Source of the DNA: Bacillota bacterium
GTDB lineage: Bacteria > Bacillota > Clostridia > Christensenellales > Aristaeellaceae
Length of the DNA: 40,612 nt
NCBI GenBank assembly: GCA_029548395.1
Contig: JAKPNM010000115.1
Coordinates: forward strand, 1 to 40,612
Direction of reading: 5' to 3'
Positions 19,247 to 28,731 of this stretch are shown one piece after another (position 1 is the first letter of the stretch; every line of letters begins with the position of its first letter). Made by a program: the position numbers and the translations under genes. The notes beneath the pieces were generated by a model. It did not search any database and was not told where the DNA came from. It was given only the letters and a program-made list of their open reading frames with translations.

Positions 19247-19742
19247 GTCTTTCCTCCTCCTGATATGTGCCGGTTTCCTCCAGCATGCTCAAATCCACAC
19301 TGCGGCGCATCAGCGCCACTTCCTTGCGCAAGAACCGTTTTTCTCCCTGTGCTGTCTGCACGACCCAGGCATCCGCGTCCAGCCGTAGCAAAATGCCAGT
19401 GAACTCCTTTCGCCCATCCTGGGCACGAAACAGCTTGACCTCCACCGTCTGACCGGCTGCCTTTTCCGCATCGCGCTCGTTCCTGATCGGCCGGTCAAGC
19501 CCGGCGGAGCAAACCTCCAGAAAATCATAATTGATCTTCTCAAACAGCGGCATCACAGCGCGGTGAAAGGCCTCACAGTCATCCAGCGTGATACCGCCGG
19601 GCTTGTCCAGGTAAACACGCAGGTACATGCCTGTCGCTTCCTTTTCAAATGCGGTTTCCAGGTGTTCATAGCCCATGGATTCCGCCAGCATCCGGCTGAT
19701 GCGTTTTGCCTGTTCTACCGGACGGGTCTTCTTCGCCATCAT
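19239..19742 (-). CDS. rimP: Ribosome maturation factor RimP
   Basis: ATGYLRVYLDKPGGITLDDCEAFHRAV-like region and YDFLEVCSAGLDRPIRNERDAEKAAGQTVEVKLF; start at MMAKKTRPVEQ (19742). Confidence 0.93.
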   Translation of the reverse strand: MMAKKTRPVEQAKRISRMLAESMGYEHLETAFEKEATGMYLRVYLDKPGGITLDDCEAFHRAVMPLFEKINYDFLEVCSAGLDRPIRNERDAEKAAGQTVEVKLFRAQDGRKEFTGILLRLDADAWVVQTAQGEKRFLRKEVALMRRSVDLSMLEETGTYQEEERHE

Positions 19743-19886
19743 TGCTCCCCGTAAAATAAAAAACTGGGTTATGCCGCGTTTTTGCAAGGGCGAAAGCAAG
19801 CACAGCCTCGCGATTTGCACAACGCGTCACCCACTTTTCTTCGTTACGTACCCCTCTTTCGCGGTTGCAGTATCAGTTGCTGTATC

Positions 19887-19915
19887 ACTATACCATGGAG
19901 TGCACGCAAAGACAA
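19887..19915 (-). promoter_or_regulatory. Candidate promoter for the rimP-nusA-infB operon (TTGTCT - 17 bp - TATAGT)
   Basis: -35 at 19915..19910 and -10 at 19892..19887, about 145 bp upstream of rimP. Confidence 0.5.
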
Positions 19916-20073
19916 GTAAAATACTACAAATTATAGCAATTATCGGCAATGATTATCGGCAGTGTCTTGGCAATACCGGGTTGATCGGTATCTGATCATA
20001 CCGAATTTTGCTTGTCGTTTTCTCTTAGCTGGATGAGCAATCTCAGGGGGGCAATCTCAAGCCCGCTCTTTCC

Positions 20074-20103
20074 TTGACAGTTTCATGTCATGGATTCTAT
20101 AAT
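20074..20103 (+). promoter_or_regulatory. Sigma-A type promoter for tyrS (TTGACA - 18 bp - TATAAT)
   Basis: Exact consensus hexamers at 20074-20079 and 20098-20103, about 40 bp upstream of the tyrS start. Confidence 0.8.
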
Positions 20104-20143
20104 CATGCAGAATAAACACTTATCAACAGATCGGAGGCGCCCC

Positions 20144-21370
20144 ATGCATATCCTGGATTCCCTGAAAGAGCGCGGCCTGATTGCTCAGACCACTTTTGAA
20201 GAGGAGCTCTACGAGCAACTGGAGCGCGAACCCACCACATTTTATGTCGGTTTTGACCCAACAGCGCCAAGCCTGCATTTCGGCCATTTTATTCCGGTCA
20301 TTGCCATGCGCCACATGCAGCAAGCCGGCCATATCCCCATTGCCCTGGTGGGCGGGGGCACGGTGCAGGTAGCTGACCCCACCGGCAAGACAGAGCTTCG
20401 CCAAATGCTCTCACTTGAAACCATCGCCTACAATGCTGAAAAAATCCGTCAGCAGTTGTCGCGCTTTATCTGTTTTGATGATGACAAGGCGCTGATGGTC
20501 AACAACGCAGACTGGCTGGTTCCTTTGCAATACCTGCCTTTCCTGCGCGAGATCGGTCCCCTGTTTTCCGTCAACCGCATGCTGACAGCCGAGGCTTACC
20601 GCCTGCGCATGGAAAAAGGCCTGACCTTTCTGGAATTCAACTATATGATTATGCAGGCTTATGACTTCCTTGAGCTGTTCCGCCGCTACGGATGCCGTCT
20701 GCAAATGGGCGGGGATGACCAGTGGAGCAACATTCTGGCCGGCGCGGATCTGATTCGCCGCAAGGAGCAGGAAGCCGCCTTTGCCTGTACCCTTACCCTG
20801 CTGCTCAACTCCGAAGGCCAGAAAATGGGGAAAACTGAACGCGGCGCCCTGTGGCTGGATGCCGACATGTGTTCTCCATATGAATTTTACCAGTACTGGC
20901 GGAACATTGCTGACAGCGATGTGGAAAAATCCCTGGCCATGCTTACCTTTCTGCCCATGGACGAGGTGCGCCGCCTGGGCGCGCTGGAAGGCGCCGCCAT
21001 CAACGAGGCCAAGACGATCCTGGCATATGAAACCACAAAGCTTGTGCACGGCGAGAAGGAAGCGCAAAAAGCGCAACTGGCTTCCGCCGCGCTGTTTGCC
21101 GGCGGGCAGGTCATGGACGATGTGCCAACCTATGAGCTGAGCATTTCCAAGTTGGAAGAGGACAACCGGCTGACTACCTTGTTGTTCCTGTGCGGATTGT
21201 GCCAAAGCCGTTCCCAGGCGAGGCAGATGGTGTCCCAGGGCGCCGTCACCGTGGGTGATCAAAAAGCGCAAAGCGTGGATCAGAGCCTGCTGGCAGAGGA
21301 CTTCCCGGCAGATGGTCTGCTGCTGCGCCGCGGCAAGAAAAACCACTGCCGCATCGTCCTCAAGCAATGA
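20144..21370 (+). CDS. tyrS: Tyrosyl-tRNA synthetase
   Basis: FYVGFDPTAPSLHFGHFIPV, GGDDQWSNILAGADLIRR, KMGKTERGALWLD, C-terminal S4 domain. ATG at 20144 follows GGAGG; the ORF-track start at 20090 lies within the promoter. Confidence 0.97.
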   Translation: MHILDSLKERGLIAQTTFEEELYEQLEREPTTFYVGFDPTAPSLHFGHFIPVIAMRHMQQAGHIPIALVGGGTVQVADPTGKTELRQMLSLETIAYNAEKIRQQLSRFICFDDDKALMVNNADWLVPLQYLPFLREIGPLFSVNRMLTAEAYRLRMEKGLTFLEFNYMIMQAYDFLELFRRYGCRLQMGGDDQWSNILAGADLIRRKEQEAAFACTLTLLLNSEGQKMGKTERGALWLDADMCSPYEFYQYWRNIADSDVEKSLAMLTFLPMDEVRRLGALEGAAINEAKTILAYETTKLVHGEKEAQKAQLASAALFAGGQVMDDVPTYELSISKLEEDNRLTTLLFLCGLCQSRSQARQMVSQGAVTVGDQKAQSVDQSLLAEDFPADGLLLRRGKKNHCRIVLKQ

Positions 21371-22026
21371 GTATCACCGGCGATTATTTCACCCTGGCCG
21401 CCCCGGGAATCCATGAATTTATCGTGCGCAAAAGCCGCTTCATCGGCCAGGCTGCACCGGTCGAAAGTGAGGAAGCCGCGCTTTCTTTCCTGCGCGACAT
21501 CAGGGAGGGGCACAAAACAGCCACCCACCACTGCTTTGCCTATATCATTGGCGCCAATGCCGGGCTGATGCGCTATCAGGATGATGGAGAGCCACAGGGA
21601 ACAGCCGGTATCCCTATTTTAGAAGTTCTCAAGAAAAACAGCCTTGTTAACTGCGCATGTATGGTCACGCGCTATTTTGGCGGCGTGTTGCTGGGCGCAG
21701 GCGGACTGACGCGCGCCTACAGCGCGGGCGCGGCAGGCGCTGTCAAAGCAGCCGGCGTTGTCACAGCCCAGGTATCACAGCGCCTGAATACACGGATTGC
21801 TTACCCTTATTGGGATGTGATCAACTACACCCTCGGCAGGCTTCCGGTGTGCGCGGTAACGCCTTCGTTTAGCGATCAGGTCGATTTACAGCTGATTGTG
21901 CGCGAACGGGACGCGCAGGGGGTAGTCAAAGAACTGACTGCCCTGAGCGAGGGCAGCGCGCGCTTTACCCTGTCCGATCCCTTCCACCACTTATGGGAAC
22001 TTCCGGATAATCGGGCTGAGGTTTAG
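21367..22026 (+). CDS. yigZ: YigZ/IMPACT family protein
   Basis: FIVRKSRFIGQAAPVESEEAALSFLRDIREGHKTATHHCFAYIIG...DDGEPQGTAGIPILEVL...VTRYFGGVLLGAGGLTRAYSAGA; ATGA overlap with tyrS. Confidence 0.95.
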   Translation: MSITGDYFTLAAPGIHEFIVRKSRFIGQAAPVESEEAALSFLRDIREGHKTATHHCFAYIIGANAGLMRYQDDGEPQGTAGIPILEVLKKNSLVNCACMVTRYFGGVLLGAGGLTRAYSAGAAGAVKAAGVVTAQVSQRLNTRIAYPYWDVINYTLGRLPVCAVTPSFSDQVDLQLIVRERDAQGVVKELTALSEGSARFTLSDPFHHLWELPDNRAEV

Positions 22027-22094
22027 GGCGTTTCTGCCTTCAACAAAACAGCAAGCCGGCTCTGTGGCCAGCTTTTGCATCAGACAACGCGCCT

Positions 22095-22937
22095 TCATGT
22101 TTCATCAAAGCAGTATTTGGCAATCGCGCGGCCCACGCCATCCTCGCTATTGGATGTGGTGATCGCATCGGCCTGGCGTTTGATGTCCTCCCCGGCATTG
22201 CTCATGGCAATTCCCAGACCAGCCCAGCGCAGCATGGGCAAATCGTTGCTGTGATCGCCAAGCGCCATTGTCTTTTCCTGCGGGATACCCAGCTTGCGTG
22301 CCAGCACAGCCAGGCCGAGACCTTTATTGGCCTGGTTGGACATAATTTCCAGGTTGTGACGTCCGGACTGGGACACCTCAATGCCCGGGATACGATCAAA
22401 ACATTCCCGGCCGATCTGCAGAACATTATCCATATTCTCAGGGAAAAATGCGAAAAACTTGTAAATAGACCGCGTCAGCGCCGCACGGCAGGCATCTTCC
22501 CCATAAGAATATATGACCCTCCTCTTCTTCAGCTTGCTCAAATGCTCTTCGTCAGCTTCGGAGATGTGGTGGCGGTCATTCTCCCGCCGTGTGTCTACCG
22601 TGCCCGGTCCAAAGATATAATAACCAACGTCCAGCGCCTCCAGCCGTTCAAACACCGCGCGTGCCGTATCCTTTTCCATTATGACTTCATGGACGCGCTC
22701 GCCGTAGGGCGAAAGCTCCACCACCGCGCCATTGGCGCTGATAATCGGACAGACAATGCCGTTGTCCAGCATCATCTGCGAAGCGTTCTCGGGAAAGCGT
22801 CCAGTCGCGGCAGCAAACACGAGCCCGGAAGCCTGCGCCTTATGGATCATCTGAAGGTTGTAGGGCGAAATGGATCCGTCAGGGCTGAACAGGGTGCCGT
22901 CAAAATCCGCGGCAATTAGACAAATGTCCTGTTTCAT
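22095..22937 (-). CDS. Cof-type HAD-superfamily hydrolase
   Basis: LIAADFDGTLFSPDG, ISANGAVVEL, GLAVLARKLGIPQEKTMALGDHSNDLPMLRWAGLGIAMSNA; ATG at 22937 after GAAAGGAG. Confidence 0.95.
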   Translation of the reverse strand: MKQDICLIAADFDGTLFSPDGSISPYNLQMIHKAQASGLVFAAATGRFPENASQMMLDNGIVCPIISANGAVVELSPYGERVHEVIMEKDTARAVFERLEALDVGYYIFGPGTVDTRRENDRHHISEADEEHLSKLKKRRVIYSYGEDACRAALTRSIYKFFAFFPENMDNVLQIGRECFDRIPGIEVSQSGRHNLEIMSNQANKGLGLAVLARKLGIPQEKTMALGDHSNDLPMLRWAGLGIAMSNAGEDIKRQADAITTSNSEDGVGRAIAKYCFDET

Positions 22938-22950
22938 TGGCAAACTCCTT

Positions 22951-23854
22951 TCAAAACGGCGCATCTATTTCAAAACGCCTGCCTCGCAGGCCAACGAGGG
23001 GACAGTCATCACGAAACCCCAGCGCGCTGGCACACAGCTTCAAACCCCTGGCACAATGCGCGCGGTTGGCTGCGCGGTCGCCATAGGCGTCATCCCCCAG
23101 CACCGGGGTGCCCGCAAAGGCCATGTGTGCGCGGATCTGGTGGGTACGGCCAGTATGGAGTGTGATGCGCAGGCGGCTGACCTCTCCGGGCGCCAATGTC
23201 TCATACTCTGTTGCAATCCGCCGGCTGCCGGGCCTTTCCCTGTCATAGATTTTCACCCGCGCCGCGGCTGCGTCCTTGACCAGCCAGGCGGTCAAAATGG
23301 AAGCGGGCGGCTGAGGCCTGCCCAAAACCAGGGCGGTATACTCCCTGTCTGCCCCGCCATGGCGAAACACCTCCGCAAGGGCATCCTGCGCCTGAGGATT
23401 CTGGGCCAGTATGACCAGGCCGCATGTCCGGTTGTCCAGACGGTGCACCAGACAAGGCGCTGTTCCCCCCTGCGCGCGCGTACGCGCCAGGCACTTGGCA
23501 CACCATCCAGCATTTCTTTAGTGTTCCCCCCTGCGCGCGCGTACGCGCCCATGCGATCAGGGATGCATGGGAGCTCGCGTTATCATCGGTATTCAATCCG
23601 GCGGGTTTGTTGACGACCAGGCAGTCTGCATCCTCATACACAACCGGTACTTCCTGCATTTGCACGCTGGTGAACACCGCCAGCTCATCCCCCGGCCGGA
23701 CCTGCACATTGCTGCTGACACGCAAGCCATTCAAACGGATGTCCCGCTGTTTGAGCGCCCGGTGAAGCGCTGCTCCCGGCAGCAGCGGCAACTCCCTGCC
23801 CAGGACGCCCAGCACGCTGCCGGCCTGCCTGGCGATCACACAAATCCTGCGCAT
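22951..23854 (-). pseudogene. RluA-family pseudouridine synthase, frame-disrupted by a 61-bp insertion between direct repeats
   Basis: N-terminal part in one frame (23854 down to ~23522: S4-like RLNGLRVSSNVQVRPGDELAVF, VVYEDADCLVVNKPAGL). C-terminal part in another (23448..22951: HRLDNRTCGLVILAQNPQAQ, YTALVLGRP, LHTGRTHQIRAHMAFAGTPVLGDDAYGD). Removing 61 bp joins them as ARTRAQGGTAPCLVHRLDNRT. Confidence 0.85.
23461..23549. repeat. Perfect 28-bp direct repeats (TGTTCCCCCCTGCGCGCGCGTACGCGCC) at 23461-23488 and 23522-23549, separated by 33 bp
   Basis: Read directly; period 61 bp. The repeat contains the palindrome GCGCGTACGCGC. Confidence 0.95.
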
Positions 23855-24062
23855 GCGCCCCTCCTTGACATCATACAGCTTGCATGAGTGTACGAGGCTG
23901 TTGCGCGGATGTCAAGAATGTATATTATTATCACATTTGTTTCATCATTCCATACAAAAACAATGAAAATACAGTAATGCGCTTGTATAAAATATCAATC
24001 ACCCCTACTATTTATTTCATATTCGCGTTCGCGCGATGTAAAAAAAAGGAGGTCAGGATGTC

Positions 24063-25193
24063 ATGAAAAAACGCTCACTGTTCACAATGTTGGTTGCGGC
24101 CGCCCTGCTGCTAAGCACCTTTGTCCCAGGCTTAGCGGAAGATGTTATCAAGATCGGCGGGATCGGCGTCCTGTCTGGGAAATATGGCATGTATGGACTG
24201 GCGGTCAAGGAAGGCGTCGACCTGTACGTCAAGCAGGTCAACGCCGCGGGCGGCGTGCTGGGCAAACAGGTGGAGGTTTATTGGGAAGACACCCAGGGCA
24301 ACGCGTCTGAAGCCATCAACGCCTATTTCAAGCTCAGCGAGCAGGGTATGGTCGCATACATCGGCGCTGTGCTCTCGGGCGAGTCCAAAGCCCTTGCCGA
24401 GGTCACGGCAGAAGACGGAGCTCCCCAGATTTCTCCTTCAGCAACCGACTATGATGTCACCACAGGCCGCCCCAACGTGTTCCGCACCTGTTTCCTGGAT
24501 CCCTTCCAGGCCAAGGCCATGGCGGATTTCATTGCCAACGAGGGTTTAAAATCCGTCGCTGTGCTGTATGACAATTCAAATGACTATTCACTGGGGCTGT
24601 TTGAGGCGTTTAAAGCCCAGTCTGAGAAGAATGGCTTGAGCGTAGTGGCCGCGGAATCCGCCGCCTTTGGCGACACCGATTACAAAACCCAGCTCACCAC
24701 GATCATGAATGCCAAGCCCGAGGCCGTCTTCCTGCCTTATTACGGAGCGGACGCTGCGCTCATCCTGGCGCAGGCCAATGAACTGGGTCTGAATGCCAAG
24801 TTCTTCGGCGCGGATGGCATCGCGGACATTGTCGAGTTGATTTCTGACAAAAATTTACTGACCAGTTTGATTTATACCGATCACTTCTCCGAAGGCGCTC
24901 AAAGCGAAGCTGCTCAGAAGTTTGTAGCGGATTATCAGGCTGAATACGGCAAGCTGCCCAGCATTTCCTTCTCCGCCACCGGCTATGACGCTGCCCAGGT
25001 GCTTTTGAACGCCATTGAGGCTGCCGGTTCCACCGAGCCCGACGCCATTGTCGCCGCGATCAAGGCCACCAACAGCACTGTGGTCTCAGGCAACATCACC
25101 TTCGATGACCACAATGACCCGGTCAAATCAATCTTCTTCCAAACCTTTGATTCTAAAGGCAACAAGCAGTTCATCCTTCAGGTGGATCCATAA
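24063..25193 (+). CDS. livK: Branched-chain amino-acid type ABC transporter substrate-binding protein
   Basis: Signal peptide then VIKIGGIGVLSGKYGMYGLAVKEGVDLYVKQVNAAGGVLGKQVEVYWEDTQGN; upstream AAAGGAGG. Confidence 0.93.
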   Translation: MKKRSLFTMLVAAALLLSTFVPGLAEDVIKIGGIGVLSGKYGMYGLAVKEGVDLYVKQVNAAGGVLGKQVEVYWEDTQGNASEAINAYFKLSEQGMVAYIGAVLSGESKALAEVTAEDGAPQISPSATDYDVTTGRPNVFRTCFLDPFQAKAMADFIANEGLKSVAVLYDNSNDYSLGLFEAFKAQSEKNGLSVVAAESAAFGDTDYKTQLTTIMNAKPEAVFLPYYGADAALILAQANELGLNAKFFGADGIADIVELISDKNLLTSLIYTDHFSEGAQSEAAQKFVADYQAEYGKLPSISFSATGYDAAQVLLNAIEAAGSTEPDAIVAAIKATNSTVVSGNITFDDHNDPVKSIFFQTFDSKGNKQFILQVDP

Positions 25194-25216
25194 GGCATCG
25201 GCATCCCAGCTATGGA

Positions 25217-25238
25217 AGGGGAGGAGTCATCCTCCCCT
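25217..25238 (+). other. Intercistronic GC-rich hairpin between livK and livH (AGGGGAGGA-GTCA-TCCTCCCCT)
   Basis: Perfect 9-bp stem with 4-nt loop, followed by GTCCTTGTATTA with no strong U-tract. Confidence 0.75.
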
Positions 25239-25281
25239 GTCCTTGTATTAATTCGACCATTTTATTAGAAGGGAGAAGAGG

Positions 25282-26160
25282 ATGGATCTACTGGCAAGCC
25301 AGCTGATCAACGGCCTGCACGTTGGCAGCATCTACGCACTGATAGCGTTGGGCTATACCATGGTTTACGGTATCATCAAGCTGATTAATTTCGCCCACGG
25401 CGACATCATCATGGTAGGCGCCTATACAGCGGTGATTACGCTGGTCAGCCTGAACTGGTCGCCTGTAGCCGCCCTGATCGCTGCCATTGTGGTTTGCGTG
25501 CTGTTGGGGCTGACCATAGAACGTGTGGCCTACAAGCCGCTGCGGTCCTCCCCGCGCATCTCTTCCCTCATCACAGCCATTGGCGTCAGCATGCTGCTGC
25601 AGAACGCCGCGCTGCTCCTCTTCGGCGCCCAGCCGCGCCCCTTCCCTATCGTCCTCAAGGTGGAGCCGCTTCGCTTCGGAGGGCTGCAAATCAGCTTCAT
25701 CACCCTGCTGACCCTGGGTGTAACCGCCCTGCTGATGATCAGCCTGCAGACCTTCGTGCACAACAGCAAGCCGGGCAAGGCCATGCGCGCTGCCAGCGAG
25801 GATTACGCGACGGCGCAGCTGATGGGCATCAATGTCAACAACATCATCTCCCTTACCTTTGCCATTGGCAGCGCCCTGGCAGCCATCGGGGCATACCTGT
25901 ATGTCATGGCCTATCCGGCGGTGTCGCCCACCATGGGTTCCCTGCCCGGGCTGAAAGCCTTTATTGCGGCGGTATTGGGCGGGATTGGCATCATTCCGGG
26001 CGCCATGCTGGGCGCTTTTGTCCTGGGCATCGCCGAAAGCCTGGCCAAGGCGTATATCTCCTCACAGATGTCCGACGCCGTGGTCTATTTTATCCTCATC
26101 CTGGTGCTCCTGTTCAAGCCGACCGGCTTAATGGGCAAACCCTCAGGCGAGAAAGTGTAG
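25282..26160 (+). CDS. livH: Branched-chain amino-acid ABC transporter permease LivH
   Basis: LINGLHVGSIYALIALGYTMVYGIIKLINFAHGDIIMVGAY... typical LivH N-terminus. Confidence 0.96.
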   Translation: MDLLASQLINGLHVGSIYALIALGYTMVYGIIKLINFAHGDIIMVGAYTAVITLVSLNWSPVAALIAAIVVCVLLGLTIERVAYKPLRSSPRISSLITAIGVSMLLQNAALLLFGAQPRPFPIVLKVEPLRFGGLQISFITLLTLGVTALLMISLQTFVHNSKPGKAMRAASEDYATAQLMGINVNNIISLTFAIGSALAAIGAYLYVMAYPAVSPTMGSLPGLKAFIAAVLGGIGIIPGAMLGAFVLGIAESLAKAYISSQMSDAVVYFILILVLLFKPTGLMGKPSGEKV

Positions 26161-26171
26161 GTGGCAGCAGC

Positions 26172-28028
26172 ATGAACAAAAAAACCAAGTCCATCGCACT
26201 CAACATCCTGGGGATCCTGGTCTTGTATGCCGCGCTGTCTACCTTAATTGGCAGCGGCGCCATCAACAATTACCTGTCCAATATCCTCATCACCATCTGC
26301 ATCACCATTATCATGACCGCCAGCCTCAATGTCACCACTGGCCTGCTGGGGCAGCTTGCCCTGGGGCATGCCGGCTTCATGGCCATTGGCGCCTATGTTT
26401 CAGCGCTTCTGACCAAGTCCCTCAGCATCAGCTTCGGCCTCTCCCTGCCCCTCTCACTGATGCTGGGCGGCCTGGCCGCCGCCATGTGCGGCCTGCTCAT
26501 CGGCATTCCCGCCCTGCGCCTCGAAGGTGATTACCTGGCCATCATCACCCTTGGCTTTGGCGAAATCATCCGCGTCATTATCGAAAACCTGTCGATTACC
26601 GGCGGCGCGCGCGGCCTGACCCGCATTACCCGCCTGTCCCGCGCCTTTTCACAGGACCGCACGCTGTCCATGGTCATCGCGTTTACCCTGGTGTTCTTCA
26701 TCACGGTGCTCATCATCAGCAGCATCTTTACCCTGGGCCGCTCCCGTCACGGACGCGCCATCATCTCAATTCGTGAAAACGCCATCGCCGCTGAGGCCAC
26801 GGGCATTCCTACCACGCGCTACAAGCTGCTTGCCTTCGTCTTCGCCGCTTTTTATGCAGGCATTGCAGGCGGATTGTTCGCGCATCAAATCAGCATCATT
26901 GATGCCAAGATGTTTGGCTTCAACAAATCCATTGAGTACCTGGTCATGGTGGTGCTGGGCGGCATGGGTTCAATTACCGGGTCAGTGGTAGCCTCCATCG
27001 TGCTGGTCGCGCTTCCTGAAGTCCTGCGCGGCATGGAGGAATACCGTCTGCTGATCTATTCTTTTTTGCTGATCTTGATGATGCTCTTTCGCCCAAGCGG
27101 CCTGCTGGGCACACGCGAGTTTTCCATGCTGGCCGCCTGGGAGGCGATGGAACGCTTCTGTAGCAGAGTTTTCAAGCGCAAGGACACGCCAACGCGCATG
27201 CCCTTTCAACCCCGCTATGATATCTGGGAGGACAAGCCGGTGCTGGAGACCCGGGATCTCGGCATCGACTTCGGCGGGCTCAAGGCTGCCGAAGACATCA
27301 ATATCCACCTCTCAGACAACGAAATAGTCGGCATGATCGGACCCAACGGCGCAGGAAAGACCACGGTCTTTAACCTGCTGACCGGCGTATACGCGCCTAC
27401 CCGGGGCGAGATCATGCTGCTGGGCAAGTCGATTCATGGCCGAGCTCCTCATCAGATCACCCATGACGGCATCGCGCGCACCTTCCAGAATATCCGCCTG
27501 TTCAATTCCATGTCTGCCCTGGACAATGTCAAGGTGGCTTTTCATTCGCGCATGCGCTACTCCCCGCTCAGCGGCATCCTGCGCAATGCGAGCTGCCTGT
27601 CTGAGGAGCGCGGCATTGACATCCGCGCACGCGAGCTGTTGCGCGTTTTCCAGATGGAATCCGATGCCGATACCATTGCCGGCTCCCTGCCCTATGGCCG
27701 TCAGCGCAAGCTTGAAATTTGCCGCGCGCTGGCTTCCAACCCCAAGGTCTTGCTGCTGGATGAACCGGCTGCCGGCATGAACCCCAGCGAGACCGCCGAG
27801 CTCATGCAGACGATCAAGCTGATCCGCGATCGCTTCTCCGTTGCCATTTTGCTCATAGAGCATGACATGAGGCTGGTCATGGGCATTTGCGAGCGCATTT
27901 ATGTTCTCAACTATGGCCGTATCATCGCTCATGGCAGCCCGGAGGAGATCCGCAGCAATCCCGAGGTCATTGCAGCCTACCTGGGGCAGCCACAATCCGT
28001 TCAGGAGGCCGCGCATGCTGAAAGTTAA
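26172..28028 (+). CDS. LivM permease - LivG ATPase fusion protein
   Basis: Single frame from ATG 26172 (MNKKTKSIALNILGILVLYAAL) through a LivM-like permease (TTGLLGQLALGHAGFMAIGAYVSALL) into a LivG-like ATPase (DFGGLKAAEDINIHLSDNEIVGMIGPNGAGKTTVFNLLTGVY, LLLDEPAAGMNPSETAEL). Confidence 0.93.
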   Translation: MNKKTKSIALNILGILVLYAALSTLIGSGAINNYLSNILITICITIIMTASLNVTTGLLGQLALGHAGFMAIGAYVSALLTKSLSISFGLSLPLSLMLGGLAAAMCGLLIGIPALRLEGDYLAIITLGFGEIIRVIIENLSITGGARGLTRITRLSRAFSQDRTLSMVIAFTLVFFITVLIISSIFTLGRSRHGRAIISIRENAIAAEATGIPTTRYKLLAFVFAAFYAGIAGGLFAHQISIIDAKMFGFNKSIEYLVMVVLGGMGSITGSVVASIVLVALPEVLRGMEEYRLLIYSFLLILMMLFRPSGLLGTREFSMLAAWEAMERFCSRVFKRKDTPTRMPFQPRYDIWEDKPVLETRDLGIDFGGLKAAEDINIHLSDNEIVGMIGPNGAGKTTVFNLLTGVYAPTRGEIMLLGKSIHGRAPHQITHDGIARTFQNIRLFNSMSALDNVKVAFHSRMRYSPLSGILRNASCLSEERGIDIRARELLRVFQMESDADTIAGSLPYGRQRKLEICRALASNPKVLLLDEPAAGMNPSETAELMQTIKLIRDRFSVAILLIEHDMRLVMGICERIYVLNYGRIIAHGSPEEIRSNPEVIAAYLGQPQSVQEAAHAES

Positions 28029-28719
28029 TGAGATCAACCTGTTTTACGGCTCCATTCATACCCTGCGGGACATCAGCTTTCAGGTGTGCGCAGGCGAGAT
28101 CGTCTCGCTCATCGGCGCCAACGGCGCCGGTAAAAGCTCCATCCTCAACGCCATCTCAGGCCTGGTACCCATCGCTTCCGGCGATATCCTCTTTCAGGGA
28201 CAATCCATCCGTAAGACACCTGCCTTTCGTCTGGTGAGCCGGGGACTGGCCCAGGTGCCCGAAGGCAGGCGCGTCTTCGCGCGCATGAGTGTGATGGAGA
28301 ACCTGGAGATGGGCGCCTTCACCAGGCAAGAGGCCAGCGGTATCCGGGATGATCTGGAGATGGTGTTTGATCATTTCCCACGCCTAAAAGAACGCCGCAA
28401 GCAAGCAGCCGGCACGCTGTCAGGCGGCGAGCAGCAAATGCTGGCCATGGGCCGCGCGCTGATGAGCCGTCCCAAACTGCTGATGATGGACGAGCCCTCC
28501 ATGGGGCTTGCGCCCCTGTTGGTCAGCGAGATCTTTGATATCATCCATCAGATCAACCGAGAGGGCACTACCATTCTTCTGGTTGAGCAAAACGCGCAAA
28601 TGGCGCTCTCCCTGGCCAACCGCGCCTATGTGCTGGAGACAGGCAAAATCGTCAAGGAAGGCCTGGGCTCCACACTGCTCGCTGATGAGGATGTGCGCAA
28701 AGCCTACCTGGGCGGCTGA
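28015..28719 (+). CDS. livF: Branched-chain amino-acid ABC transporter ATP-binding protein LivF
   Basis: MLKVNEINLFYGSIHTLRDISFQVCAGEIVSLIGANGAGKSSILNAISGL, LSGGEQQMLAMGRALMSRPKLLMMDEPSMGLAP; ATG at 28015 after AGGAGG. Confidence 0.96.
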   Translation: MLKVNEINLFYGSIHTLRDISFQVCAGEIVSLIGANGAGKSSILNAISGLVPIASGDILFQGQSIRKTPAFRLVSRGLAQVPEGRRVFARMSVMENLEMGAFTRQEASGIRDDLEMVFDHFPRLKERRKQAAGTLSGGEQQMLAMGRALMSRPKLLMMDEPSMGLAPLLVSEIFDIIHQINREGTTILLVEQNAQMALSLANRAYVLETGKIVKEGLGSTLLADEDVRKAYLGG

Positions 28720-28731
28720 TCAAAAAGGACC

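Noticed and set aside
20411-21367. 318-aa minus-strand ORF antisense to tyrS
   Set aside because: Shadow ORF opposite a conserved synthetase.
23292-23552. 86-aa minus-strand ORF across the 61-bp insertion
   Set aside because: It is the third frame through the disrupted RluA gene, with no independent support.
25494-26171. 5' extension of the 844-aa ORF upstream of the LivM start
   Set aside because: Overlaps livH in another frame and has no family resemblance; the true start is ATG 26172.
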